A DNA stretch of 41,362 nucleotides from JAAZGD01 sp964383845 (GCA_964383845.1 CAYLIF010000013.1:1-41362), one strand, 5' to 3'; positions 7,203 through 15,091 are shown, counted from the stretch's first letter. The notes: a model not told the origin generated them from the sequence alone. A program made the numbers and translations.

Positions 7203-7694
7203 CTACTTATTTGGACAAGTATCGTCTACACATCCTGCACACCCTACTTCATCCATTGGTTCTGGCTCATGATGATCATCGTCTTGGTTGGGATCAAAGC
7301 CTTCAAGACCCTTATAGCTTTTATTATGCTTTTGAGCATAATCATATATAGCAGTTTTTATTGCATGATCTGCTAACACTGAACAGTGAACTTTAACTGG
7401 AGGAAGACCTCCTAGGTTTTCAACTATTTCATCATTTGTTAAGGCAAGTGCATCATCTATGGATTTACCAATAATCATTTCAGTTGCAACACTTGAAGAC
7501 GCTATGGCTGAACCACAACCAAAGGTTTTAAACTTAGCATCAACTATAATATCGTTCTCTACTTGGATACCAACTTGCATCATATCACCACAAATGGGGC
7601 TACCGTATGTGCCTGTTCCATCTGGGTTTTCTAGTTCTCCTACATTTCTTGGATTCATAAAATGATCCATTACTGTTTCGTTATAAATGCCCAT
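7203..7694 (-). CDS. iscU: Iron-sulfur cluster scaffold, IscU/NifU N-terminal type
   Basis: Scaffold on which [Fe-S] clusters are assembled from NifS-delivered sulfur. The three ligand cysteines lie in SPICGDMM, FGCGSAIASS and VHCSVLADHA; the Asp after the first cysteine is kept. An upstream TTG is possible, but ATG 7694 overlaps the nifS stop as TAATG and starts the typical MGIYNETVMDHF, so it is preferred (163 aa). The protein is longer than minimal IscU because of a tail with DDDHH, acidic residues and CAGCVDDTC, which could bind metal or a cluster. It is translationally coupled to nifS and precedes mnmA. Confidence 0.94.
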   Translation of the reverse strand: MGIYNETVMDHFMNPRNVGELENPDGTGTYGSPICGDMMQVGIQVENDIIVDAKFKTFGCGSAIASSSVATEMIIGKSIDDALALTNDEIVENLGGLPPVKVHCSVLADHAIKTAIYDYAQKHNKSYKGLEGFDPNQDDDHHEPEPMDEVGCAGCVDDTCPNK

Positions 7695-8875
7695 TACGAC
7701 CAACCTTTCTTTTCACTGACAGAAGATATGCTTCTTAATTTTTCCACTACTTCCACCAATGCATCTAATACGTAATCCACATCTTCTTGTGTGGTTAAAT
7801 CACCCATTGTAAATCTTATTGTTCCATGAACACGTTCTATGGGAAGTCCTATTGCTGATAAAACGTGACTTGGATTAAGGGAAGCAGAGTTACATGCAGA
7901 TCCTGTTGATACTGCGATGCCTTTTTGATCTAGAAGGATCAAAATACCCTCTCCTTCAATATAGTCAAAAGCCAAACTTATATTCCCAGGATGACGGAAT
8001 TCCATGGAGCCATTGATGTCAACCTTGGGAATTCTTTTCATCACTTGGTCTAGGAAATAGTCTCTTAGTTTTGATACGTGTTCCACGTGACTTTCAAAAT
8101 TAATCTTTGATAGTTCAGCAGCCTTTCCAAAACCAACTATTCCAGCTAGGTTTTCTGTTCCCGATCTTTTGCCGCCCTCTTGGCCACCACCATGCATAAA
8201 GTTGCTTATACGGAGGCCTTTTCTTATATATAAAGCGCCAACGCCTTTGGGCCCATATATCTTGTGTGCAGATATTGACAAGAGGTCTACTCCCAAGTCT
8301 TTTACATCTATGGGAAGGTTACCTGCAGCTTGTATTGCATCTGTATGAAGCAATACTCCATGTTTCTTTGCAATCTGGGCGATTTCCTTTATAGGTTGAA
8401 CTGTTCCAATTTCGTTATTGACCATCATAACGGATATCAAAATAGTTTTATCGGTGATTGCTGCTTCCACATCTTTGGGATCTATTAATCCCTCTGAATT
8501 TACCGGAACATATGTTACTTGTGCACCACGTTTTTCAAGCTGTTGACAGCCATGAAGCACTGCGTGATGTTCGAAGTTGCTGCTTATAATATGGTTACCC
8601 TTTGCTTTTAGTGCTTCAAAAACCCCAAATAGAGCCCAGTTGTCTGACTCTGTGCCTGTTGAGGTAAAAAATATTTCTTTTTTGTCGGCTCCAATTAGGC
8701 TAGCAACTCTGCTTCTTGCCAAATCAAGGGCTTCTTTTGATTTTTGCCCCATTGAATATATACTGGATGGATTTCCATAGTTCTCAGAAAACCAGGGAAT
8801 CATCTCCTTAAGCACCTCATCCTTTACAGGAGTAGTTGCTGAATAATCCAAATAGACAGTTCTTTTTTCTGCCAT
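7694..8875 (-). CDS. nifS: Cysteine desulfurase NifS/IscS
   Basis: PLP enzyme that removes sulfur from L-cysteine as a persulfide for Fe-S assembly and tRNA thiolation. With the start at ATG 8875, chosen because AAGGAG lies nine bases upstream and MAEKRTVYLDYSATTPV is the usual N-terminus, the protein has 393 aa. The PLP lysine is Lys205 in SISAHKIYGPKG, the cofactor-stacking His is His104 (EHHAVL), and the catalytic cysteine is Cys328 in the mobile loop STGSACNS. The loop is the longer group-I type. Downstream iscU overlaps its stop codon and mnmA follows. There is no iscR or cysE nearby; ynzC precedes it by about 55 bases. Confidence 0.96.
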   Translation of the reverse strand: MAEKRTVYLDYSATTPVKDEVLKEMIPWFSENYGNPSSIYSMGQKSKEALDLARSRVASLIGADKKEIFFTSTGTESDNWALFGVFEALKAKGNHIISSNFEHHAVLHGCQQLEKRGAQVTYVPVNSEGLIDPKDVEAAITDKTILISVMMVNNEIGTVQPIKEIAQIAKKHGVLLHTDAIQAAGNLPIDVKDLGVDLLSISAHKIYGPKGVGALYIRKGLRISNFMHGGGQEGGKRSGTENLAGIVGFGKAAELSKINFESHVEHVSKLRDYFLDQVMKRIPKVDINGSMEFRHPGNISLAFDYIEGEGILILLDQKGIAVSTGSACNSASLNPSHVLSAIGLPIERVHGTIRFTMGDLTTQEDVDYVLDALVEVVEKLRSISSVSEKKGWS

Positions 8876-8930
8876 TCTCGTCATCTCCTTCAACAATTAT
8901 TTATGAACATAGAATATATACACTGACGTA

Positions 8931-9137
8931 TTAGTTTTTAAACTTGCTTTCACATTCTTCTGGGTCACCGTCAACGATTTCTATGTTTTCTAATTGTTGA
9001 ATAAATGATTCTCTGAAGGCAGCAATATACTCTTTTCTCAAACCGTCTTGTTCTGCTTTTTCATCTTCATCTAATGCACACTGTTTGCATTTTCGAGCTA
9101 GTTCATTAATGCGATCCATTTTATCTTTGGGGAGCAT
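8931..9137 (-). CDS. DUF896 family protein, YnzC-like
   Basis: Small soluble helical protein of the DUF896/UPF0291 family (YnzC in Bacillus subtilis), function not established. The 68-aa sequence has the family pattern: MDRINELARKCK near the start, EKAEQDGLRKEYIAAFR in the middle and a QLENIEIVD end. It has a strong AAGGAGG ribosome site. It differs from usual members in two added cysteines (CKQC). It probably shares a promoter with nifS-iscU-mnmA. In B. subtilis a relative is under SOS control, but no LexA box is visible here. Confidence 0.88.
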   Translation of the reverse strand: MLPKDKMDRINELARKCKQCALDEDEKAEQDGLRKEYIAAFRESFIQQLENIEIVDGDPEECESKFKN

Positions 9138-9178
9138 TTTCTCATCCTCCTTTTACTTGTATCTTAAACACGAGTAAA

Positions 9179-9208
9179 ATTATACCATAGGAGGATTGTA
9201 CTCTTCAA
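9179..9208 (-). promoter_or_regulatory. Predicted promoter of ynzC-nifS-iscU-mnmA
   Basis: On the minus strand TTGAAG (9203-9208), 18 bases, then TATAAT (9179-9184) with a TGG extension just before the -10. It lies about 40 bases before ynzC. Confidence 0.55.
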
Positions 9209-9212
9209 CATA

Positions 9213-9521
9213 TCAAGAGATATTTTTTCTAACCTTTTGGGTGATTGTGGCAATAAAGGCTTTATTTGTATTTTGAGTGGCTTTATTTATAGCAAATCGA
9301 ATGGTTCTTTCAACAGATGGTATGCTTGTATGATGAATTCTTGCAATCTCCCCGTATACTTCTTTTGTAAGGGCATTTAAGCGTTCTTCATCTTGTAATA
9401 TCATATATACTGCTTCATTGATATATCTGCAGCCTTTATACTCGGGTCTAATTCCCTCCTCATCAACTATGGTTTCAATGATTTTTTCTAATTGAGAGCG
9501 GTTATACTTCATGTCTTCCAT
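9213..9521 (-). CDS. Stand-alone Spo0A C-terminal (DNA-binding) domain protein
   Basis: The 102 residues match the C-terminal effector domain of the sporulation regulator Spo0A: a start like YNRSQLEKIIETIVDEEGI, then KGCRYINEAVYMILQDEE, LTKEVYGEIARIHHTS and the recognition-helix region SVERTIRFAI. There is no receiver domain upstream and no room for one, because comEA ends 20 bases before its start. The VER-x-x-R pattern of the recognition helix is kept, so it may bind sites like Spo0A boxes, but the segment after it is diverged and ends in a basic tail. Loss of the phospho-receiver means activity would not depend on phosphorelay (inference). Possible roles are a constitutive or competing regulator, or a domain captured by a neighbouring function. 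Confidence 0.85.
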   Translation of the reverse strand: MEDMKYNRSQLEKIIETIVDEEGIRPEYKGCRYINEAVYMILQDEERLNALTKEVYGEIARIHHTSIPSVERTIRFAINKATQNTNKAFIATITQKVRKNIS

Positions 9522-9541
9522 GGTTTATTACCCTTTCTCTA

Positions 9542-10195
9542 TTAGATGCATATACTATCCTTTAATCCAGCAAAGGTCTTTTCTCCAATACCTGGGACTT
9601 CCATAATGTTCTCTATGGCATCAAACCTGCCATTAATTGTTCTATAATCAATTATTTTGTTGGCAGTTACTGGTCCAATGCCATTTAATGATTCTAATTC
9701 TTCATTGGAGGCTGTATTTATATTGATTTTTCCAGTTCCAGAAGAAGAGTTGGATACTAGTCCTAGGCCACCATTGTTTGAAGGGGTTACTTGCATTTCA
9801 GAGTCTTGGAAACTTGGAACATAAAGCTTATCGCAATCATTTAATAGTATAGCTTGGTTTATTTGCTTTAAATCTCCATCTTTAGTCACTCCTCCAGCCT
9901 TTTCAATGGCTTGATAGACTCTGGAACCTTCAGGAAGTTCTATAACTCCAGGATTATTTACTGCCCCTCCAACATCTACAACTATGGTAGTTTTCACTTG
10001 GGTTTCTGATTCTTCCATTTTTTCAAAGATCTCTGCTGCTGATCCCTGACTTTCTATTGAAATACCATCATCTTCTTTGTCAGCCCCTAGGGTAAATAAA
10101 AAAGCAACGATAATTATGATGCCTATAATCGCAGCTTTTATATAGTGAGGGTTTTTCTTTAACTTTTCTATTACTTTTATTATAGTTGTTTGCAT
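9542..10195 (-). CDS. comEA: Competence protein ComEA (SLBB + helix-hairpin-helix DNA receptor)
   Basis: Membrane-anchored DNA-binding protein that takes up double-stranded DNA at the cell surface during transformation. The 217-aa protein has one N-terminal membrane helix (about residues 19-37), an SLBB domain (about 68-128, VVDVGGAVNNPGVIEL), a Ser/Gly linker, and a C-terminal pair of helix-hairpin-helix motifs (ELESLNGIGPVTANKI and IMEVPGIGEKTFAGL). The start has GGAGG seven bases upstream. comEC and comEB are not adjacent, so uptake ability cannot be judged from this window. It is followed by the Spo0A-C orphan and has its own predicted promoter. Confidence 0.93.
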   Translation of the reverse strand: MQTTIIKVIEKLKKNPHYIKAAIIGIIIIVAFLFTLGADKEDDGISIESQGSAAEIFEKMEESETQVKTTIVVDVGGAVNNPGVIELPEGSRVYQAIEKAGGVTKDGDLKQINQAILLNDCDKLYVPSFQDSEMQVTPSNNGGLGLVSNSSSGTGKININTASNEELESLNGIGPVTANKIIDYRTINGRFDAIENIMEVPGIGEKTFAGLKDSICI

Positions 10196-10229
10196 CTATA
10201 TGCCTCCTTAAATTATAGGATTTACATAG

Positions 10230-10258
10230 ATACTAGCACTTATGGTAATATATGTCAA
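10230..10258 (-). promoter_or_regulatory. Predicted comEA promoter
   Basis: On the minus strand TTGACA (10253-10258), 17 bases, TAGTAT (10230-10235) preceded by TGC (extended -10). It begins right at the end of the DUF2344 gene. A 17-base stretch (10241-10257) recurs exactly at 18117-18133 in the recA control region. Confidence 0.6.
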
Positions 10259-10924
10259 TTATTCTTTGAATCTTAATTTTGTTCTCATAACATCAATTTC
10301 ATGACGTGGAGTACTAATTTGTGAGAAACTTAAGAAACCTTGTAAGAGTAATTCCGGTGAAAGGTTGCTATTACTGCCTGCATCTAGGGTTGTTGACATA
10401 ATTAAGTTATGGTCTACCTTTTCAAGTTTTAGTGAACCAATCATTGGACGTATGTCTATAGACTTTATTTCCTTGCTCTTTTTAGACTCTTTGTTTACCA
10501 ATATTTCACTTCTTTTCATAAACAATTCTTCTAGTCTAGGCACATCTAATACACCGTTTTCTAAAGGTATGGTTATGATATAGTCTGCTTCATAACAGCT
10601 GGCTGCAAGGCTTTTACGATTTTTAGGTGCAGGTGTTACCTCTCCAATATGGATACCTTTAGGTAGTTGAGCACTTAGGCAATCTTTTATAGTCTTTACA
10701 TCGAAAGACTCTTTTGTTTCGAATTCTAGCCATTCTTCTAGGCTCTCATAGCCAAGGCTCAAAGGTTGACCAAAAGCTAAGCGAGGGTGAGGATTAAAGC
10801 CTTCGGAATGGATAAGTTTTATGTTAGCAACTTTAAATGCTCTCTTAAATAGTCTCAAAAGATCCAGATGAGAGATATATTTCATGTCCCCTACTTTTGC
10901 AAACACTAGATAATACTTAGCCAT
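10259..10924 (-). CDS. DUF2344 / TIGR03936 radical-SAM-associated protein
   Basis: Conserved partner of the neighbouring radical SAM protein; biochemical role unknown. A longer frame exists, but GGAGG lies six bases before ATG 10924 and the family N-terminus is MAKYYLVFAKVGDMKYISHLDL, so 221 aa is preferred. Other family marks are GFNPHPRLAFGQPLSLGYES and the end RTKLRFKE. In other species the two proteins may be fused or adjacent to ribonuclease G and rplU. Here it overlaps the radical SAM gene by 8 bases, showing coupling. Ribonuclease G, often the next gene, is absent. Confidence 0.9.
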   Translation of the reverse strand: MAKYYLVFAKVGDMKYISHLDLLRLFKRAFKVANIKLIHSEGFNPHPRLAFGQPLSLGYESLEEWLEFETKESFDVKTIKDCLSAQLPKGIHIGEVTPAPKNRKSLAASCYEADYIITIPLENGVLDVPRLEELFMKRSEILVNKESKKSKEIKSIDIRPMIGSLKLEKVDHNLIMSTTLDAGSNSNLSPELLLQGFLSFSQISTPRHEIDVMRTKLRFKE

Positions 10925-12776
10925 TGATTGCCTCCATATCACAAGTAGTGAATTCTTTGATGCCACAGCCTTCACAAACAAGCCTACAATCAGCTGTTAT
11001 TTCCCCTTTTAAAGCTCTTTGCCATTCTAATTGCAGGTATTCTTTGTCTACTCCAGGGTGAATTATATCCCAAGGCATCAATTCATTGAGAACCCTATCT
11101 CTATTTGCATAAAAAGCAGGGTCTATATTGCTTTCATCAAAGGCCATTTCCCAGATGCCATATTTGAAGTGCTCTGACCATCCATCCATTTTAGCGCCTA
11201 GCTTATGGGCTGCTATCAAAGTATTTACAAGCTTTCTATCTCCTCTTGCAAATACTGCCTCAACAACACTGGTTTCTGTGGAATGATAGCTAAAGCTTAC
11301 GTGTTTCATTTTAAGTCCTGCCTTTAGATAATCATGTTTTTCGATTAAAATGTCCTTTTCGTCTTGTGGGAACCATTGGAATGGTGTAAAAGGCTTGGGA
11401 ACAAAGTTGGCTGCGCTAATTGAAAGGTTAAAGCGGCCAGAGTTCTTGCCTCTAATATCTCTATTTAATTGAGTGATTTTTTTTGCTAAGTCTATGATTC
11501 CGTCTAAGTCTTCCATGGTTTCAGTGGGAAGGCCAATCATAAAATACAGTTTTATATTGGTCCATCCTAAAGCTAAGGCTTGAGTTATGGCAGAAAGGAT
11601 ATCTTCTTCTGTTATTCCCTTGTTTATAACATCTCTTAGCCTTTGGGTTCCAGCCTCTGGAGCAAATGTTAAGCCGGATTTTTTAAACCTTTGAATCTCT
11701 TGCAACACTTTAAAACTAAAGGTATCTAATCTTAGAGATGGTAAAGATAGTGATACGTCTTGGTCTTTACATAAGTCTAAAACCTCCATAACCATAGGCT
11801 CAAACTGAGAGTAGTCACTGGTTGAAAGAGATAACAAGGAAAGCTCTCCATGTCCGGTAGCTGCTAGCTGCTTCCTTGCCAGGTCTTTAATTGTATCTGG
11901 TGAACGTTCTCTTACAGGTCTATATACCATTCCAGCCTGACAAAAACGACATCCACGGGTGCATCCTCTAAAGGTTTCTATTACCACTCTGTCATGGATT
12001 GTTTCAGTTAGTGGAACTATTGGATTTTCTGGGAATGCTGCTTTATCAAGGTCTTCTACAATGGCCTTAACTACTCTGTCTGGAGCTCCTTGCCAGGTTT
12101 TTTTGATCTCTTTTATAGTTTGATCTTCGTTATATTGTGGTTCATAAAAAGATGGTACATATACTCCTTGAATTTTCGATGCTCTTTTCAGAAATTCATC
12201 TTTATCAAAGATAAAATCACCCTTATCGCATTCAATATATATCTGGCAGATTTCTAGGATGGCTGCTTCTCCATCACCTACTAGAACTATATCGAAAATA
12301 TCAGCTACAGGTTCCGGATTGAAAGCACAGGGACCTCCTGCTAAAAGTATGGGGTGTTCTTTGCCTCTATCTTTTGCTAAAAATGGTATGCCTGACAAAT
12401 CTAGCATGTTCACTATGTTGGAATAGGTCATCTCGTATTGCAGGGTAAAACCTAGAATATCAAGATTTCTCAAAGAAGTTTTCCTTTCTAGGGTGAAAAG
12501 AGGTACTTTGTTTTCACGCAGCAAGGCTTCCATATCCTCTGCAGGAGCAAAGACCCTTTCACAGTATATATCCTCTTGGTTATTTAGAATAGAATATAGT
12601 ATTTGCAAGCCCATAAAACTCATCCCTATTTCATAGGTGTCAGGGAATGCAAAGCCAAAGTGGCACTTCCACTTGTCTTTAACAACGCTATGGAGTTCAC
12701 CACCTATATACCTAGCAGGCTTATTAACTTGGGCTAATAGGGGCTTTAAAGCTCGTTTTAATTCAAGGTTATTCAT
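10917..12776 (-). CDS. Radical SAM protein, TIGR03960 family
   Basis: Conserved but uncharacterised radical SAM enzyme. The N-terminal 260 residues include a cobalamin-binding-like fold region (FAFPDTYEIGMSFMGLQILY, LLAGGPCAFNPEPV, DIVLVGDGE). The radical SAM [4Fe-4S] motif is Cys272-x3-Cys276-x2-Cys279 in RGCTRGCRFCQAGMVYRP. Further marks are LSLPSLRLD and GLTFAPEAGTQRLRDVINK. The C-terminal part ends in a small cysteine set (DCRLVCEGCGI and CDMEA). 619 aa is normal. It follows obg by 10 bases and overlaps the DUF2344 gene. Position beside rplU, rpmA and obg suggests a role in ribosome or RNA modification, but the substrate is unknown. Confidence 0.92.
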   Translation of the reverse strand: MNNLELKRALKPLLAQVNKPARYIGGELHSVVKDKWKCHFGFAFPDTYEIGMSFMGLQILYSILNNQEDIYCERVFAPAEDMEALLRENKVPLFTLERKTSLRNLDILGFTLQYEMTYSNIVNMLDLSGIPFLAKDRGKEHPILLAGGPCAFNPEPVADIFDIVLVGDGEAAILEICQIYIECDKGDFIFDKDEFLKRASKIQGVYVPSFYEPQYNEDQTIKEIKKTWQGAPDRVVKAIVEDLDKAAFPENPIVPLTETIHDRVVIETFRGCTRGCRFCQAGMVYRPVRERSPDTIKDLARKQLAATGHGELSLLSLSTSDYSQFEPMVMEVLDLCKDQDVSLSLPSLRLDTFSFKVLQEIQRFKKSGLTFAPEAGTQRLRDVINKGITEEDILSAITQALALGWTNIKLYFMIGLPTETMEDLDGIIDLAKKITQLNRDIRGKNSGRFNLSISAANFVPKPFTPFQWFPQDEKDILIEKHDYLKAGLKMKHVSFSYHSTETSVVEAVFARGDRKLVNTLIAAHKLGAKMDGWSEHFKYGIWEMAFDESNIDPAFYANRDRVLNELMPWDIIHPGVDKEYLQLEWQRALKGEITADCRLVCEGCGIKEFTTCDMEAING

Positions 12777-12786
12777 TTATTGTTTC

Positions 12787-14079
12787 CTAATCTTCATCTA
12801 TATATTCAAATTCAAAGTCTTCTATACGAATAGTGTCTCCTTCTTCAAGACCCAGTTCTTTTAAGTCATCAATTCCCCCGCGTTTAGCTATGTATTGATA
12901 CAGGTATCTTAAAGATCCAGCATCGCTAAAATTTGTTGAGTCAAAGATTTTCTTGAGTTGTGACCCTTTTAAAATATAAATATCGTTTTCTTTTTCTGCG
13001 TAAATTGTCTTGTAATCAGGATCTATATCTTCTACGTCTACATCAAATTCTGGAATCTCAGGCTCAGCTTCTGCATTTGCATCAATTATTTTGAGCTCTT
13101 CTACTACAGCTGTTATCAGTTCTTTTACCCCTTCACCTAAGGGTGCGATCATTGGAAAACAAAGAAATCCTTTTTCTTCTACATGTTTTTTAAACTTATC
13201 ATAGTCGTCGCTTCCTTCTGGAAGTAAGTCCATCTTATTGGCTGCAACGATTTGTGGTTTAAGAGTTAATTGCTCACTATAAAGTGAGAGTTCATTGTTG
13301 ATTTTATCAAAATCTTCTATTGGATTTCTTCCTTCACTTCCTGCGATATCAACAATATGTATTAAAAGTTTTGTTCTTTCAATATGTTTTAGGAATTCAT
13401 GACCAATTCCTGCACCTTTGTGAGCCCCTTCAATTATGCCTGCAATATCAGCCATAACAAAGCTATCATCATACCTTTGAACTACACCAAGATTTGGAGC
13501 AATAGTGGTAAAATGATAATTAGCGATTTTAGGTTGTGCTTTGGTACTCATACTAAGTAGAGTTGATTTTCCAACGTTAGGAAAGCCAACTAGTCCTACA
13601 TCAGCAATCAGTTTTAGTTCAAGGGTAATGCTTCGTTCTTTCGCAAAACCGCCGGCTTCACCAAAGTTAGGAGCTTGCCTGGTTGAAGTTTTAAACTTAT
13701 CGTTTCCTCTTCCCCCACGTCCACCTTTTGCTGCAATTAATCTATCTTCAGGGTTTCTTAGGTCTTTCATAACCCTTCCAGTTTCATTGTCAATTATCAA
13801 AGTGCCAGGTGGTACCCTTATAATTAAATCAGCCCCATCCTTACCAAAACACTTCTTTTTCATTCCGTCTTGGCCGTCTTCGGCTTCATATTTCCTTCGA
13901 TACTTAAAATCCATTAGGGTTTTCATGTTGTGATCAACTACAAAAACAACATTCCCACCTTTACCCCCGTTACCACCGTCAGGGCCGCCCTCAGGAACAT
14001 AGGGCTCTCTACGAAAAGAAACGCAGCCATTGCCACCTTTTCCAGAGCGAATTGTAATTTTAGCTTGATCTACAAACAT
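12787..14079 (-). CDS. obg: GTPase Obg (CgtA)
   Basis: Essential GTPase in 50S ribosome assembly and stress signalling. The glycine-rich Obg fold covers residues 1-155 (KGGNGCVSFRREPYVPEGGPDGG). The G domain follows, with G1 GFPNVGKS at 165-172, G3 in DIAGIIEGAH, and G4 NKMD. A C-terminal OCT domain (about 355-428) and an acidic tail are present; 430 aa is the Gram-positive length. It follows rpmA after a short hairpin that may partly terminate transcription, and precedes the radical SAM gene. Confidence 0.97.
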   Translation of the reverse strand: MFVDQAKITIRSGKGGNGCVSFRREPYVPEGGPDGGNGGKGGNVVFVVDHNMKTLMDFKYRRKYEAEDGQDGMKKKCFGKDGADLIIRVPPGTLIIDNETGRVMKDLRNPEDRLIAAKGGRGGRGNDKFKTSTRQAPNFGEAGGFAKERSITLELKLIADVGLVGFPNVGKSTLLSMSTKAQPKIANYHFTTIAPNLGVVQRYDDSFVMADIAGIIEGAHKGAGIGHEFLKHIERTKLLIHIVDIAGSEGRNPIEDFDKINNELSLYSEQLTLKPQIVAANKMDLLPEGSDDYDKFKKHVEEKGFLCFPMIAPLGEGVKELITAVVEELKIIDANAEAEPEIPEFDVDVEDIDPDYKTIYAEKENDIYILKGSQLKKIFDSTNFSDAGSLRYLYQYIAKRGGIDDLKELGLEEGDTIRIEDFEFEYIDED

Positions 14080-14100
14080 ATTAAACCTCTTTTACATGAT

Positions 14101-14130
14101 ATAAAAGACCCCTATATGATAGGGGTCTTC
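14101..14130 (-). terminator. Hairpin between rpmA and obg (likely partial terminator)
   Basis: A perfect 10-bp stem (AAGACCCCTA / TAGGGGTCTT, loop TCATA on the minus strand) followed by only TTATAT. The short U run suggests incomplete termination, lowering obg relative to rplU and rpmA. Confidence 0.65.
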
Positions 14131-14144
14131 AGGTTGTAACAAAT

Positions 14145-14399
14145 TTACGCTTCGTATACGCTTACTTGCTTTCTCTTCTTATCATAACGTTCGAACTTTA
14201 CAGCTCCGTCAATCTTCGCAAATAAGGTATCATCACTGCCGATTCCAACGTTGGTGCCAGGGTGGAACTTTGTTCCTCTCTGTCTAACCAAGATGCTGCC
14301 GGCTGATACAAACTCTCCGTCTCCTGTTTTAACTCCCAATCGTTGCGCCGCACTATCTCGACCATTCTTGGAACTACCTACTCCTTTTTTACTTGCCAT
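14145..14399 (-). CDS. rpmA: 50S ribosomal protein L27
   Basis: Large-subunit protein whose N-terminus reaches the peptidyl-transferase centre. The 84-aa sequence begins MASKKGVGSSKNGRDS. Most Bacillota make L27 with an extra N-terminal segment of about nine residues ending in FF, cut by the protease Prp. Here that segment is absent: GGAGG precedes this ATG and no longer in-frame start is seen. The usual prp gene between rplU and rpmA is also missing. The rest (SVGRQRGT-like SILVRQRGTKFHPG, VKFERYDKKRKQVSVY) is standard. Confidence 0.97.
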   Translation of the reverse strand: MASKKGVGSSKNGRDSAAQRLGVKTGDGEFVSAGSILVRQRGTKFHPGTNVGIGSDDTLFAKIDGAVKFERYDKKRKQVSVYEA

Positions 14400-14429
14400 G
14401 GATGAACACCTCCTTCTTTAAATGTTTTC

Positions 14430-14951
14430 CTATTTTTCCATTGCCTTTGTGATAGTTTCTGTTATCTCAGCAATAGTAGCTTTTTCATTGATTTCGATAT
14501 TATTTGTTGCTGCAAATTCGATTATTTCAGCTTTACGCATTCCTTTGAAATTAGGTGCTTCTACCTCGCTAGTAGCTTCTTTTGCAGGAGCTTCTTTCTT
14601 AGCAGGTTCACTTGCTTTAACATCTTCCTTCTTTTGAGTTGCTTTGCCGCCTAGGCTCAATATCTCAATTTTTGAAAATGGTTGACGATGTCCTTGCTTC
14701 TTTCTATAATCCTTTTTTGATTTGTACTTAAAAATTATAATTTTTTCGCCTTTGCCGTTTTCTACAACTTGTCCTGTGACAGCTGAGTCTAAATAAGGTT
14801 GACCTATTTCCACATTGTCTCCTTCTCCAAGGCATAAAACCTTATCAAATTCAACCTTTTCACCAACCTGGGCCTTTAGCTTCTCAACGACAATTACATC
14901 CCCTTCTTTTACGCGGTATTGTTTACCACCCGTCTCAATTACTGCATACAT
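14430..14951 (-). CDS. rplU: 50S ribosomal protein L21 with C-terminal extension
   Basis: Large-subunit protein binding 23S rRNA. Residues 1-103 are an ordinary L21 (MYAVIETGGKQYRVKEGD ... FKYKSKKDYRKKQGHRQPFSKIEI). The protein then continues for 70 residues: a Lys/Glu/Ala-rich linker (about 105-135) and a small helical domain (about 136-173, GMRKAEIIEFAATNNIEI ... IAEITETITKAMEK) that resembles an HeH/SAP-type fold. Total length 173 instead of about 103. The extension is in frame and complete with a stop before rpmA, so it is not a sequencing run-on. The gene has a leader RNA and a strong promoter upstream. Confidence 0.96.
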   Translation of the reverse strand: MYAVIETGGKQYRVKEGDVIVVEKLKAQVGEKVEFDKVLCLGEGDNVEIGQPYLDSAVTGQVVENGKGEKIIIFKYKSKKDYRKKQGHRQPFSKIEILSLGGKATQKKEDVKASEPAKKEAPAKEATSEVEAPNFKGMRKAEIIEFAATNNIEINEKATIAEITETITKAMEK

Positions 14952-14954
14952 ATA

Positions 14955-15035
14955 TTCATTTCCTCCTCATACCAGTCTCGCCATTATAGGTAGCCCTAGG
15001 GCTTTAGAATAGACCTATATCTGTGCGGCTTACAA
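14955..15035 (-). ncRNA. L21 leader RNA (cis-regulatory, rplU)
   Basis: The transcript upstream of rplU carries conserved blocks I recall for the Gram-positive L21 leader: GCCGCACAGATATAGGTCTA, AAAGCCCTAGGGCTA, and GGCGAGACTGGTAT immediately before the GAGGAGG ribosome site. AGGTCTATTC and the GCCCTAGGGC palindrome give stem regions. Such leaders let L21 repress its own operon. Match is by recognition, not by a covariance search. Confidence 0.75.
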
Positions 15036-15041
15036 GCAGAT

Positions 15042-15070
15042 ATATTATCATAAGTGGTATGCTGTGTCAA
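15042..15070 (-). promoter_or_regulatory. rplU operon promoter
   Basis: On the minus strand TTGACA (15065-15070), 17 bases, TAATAT (15042-15047) with a TGA extension just before it. It starts the L21 leader and lies in the 22-90 bases after the end of hcp on the coding strand, so rplU is transcribed separately. Confidence 0.75.
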
Positions 15071-15091
15071 TATTTTATGAGAATCTGCCTA

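Noticed and set aside
13541..13933. 130-aa open frame on plus within obg, and similar long plus-strand frames within hcp, ftsK and mnmA
   Set aside because: They lie wholly opposite well-supported genes, lack ribosome sites and have low-complexity Ser/Pro/Phe composition typical of antisense shadows.
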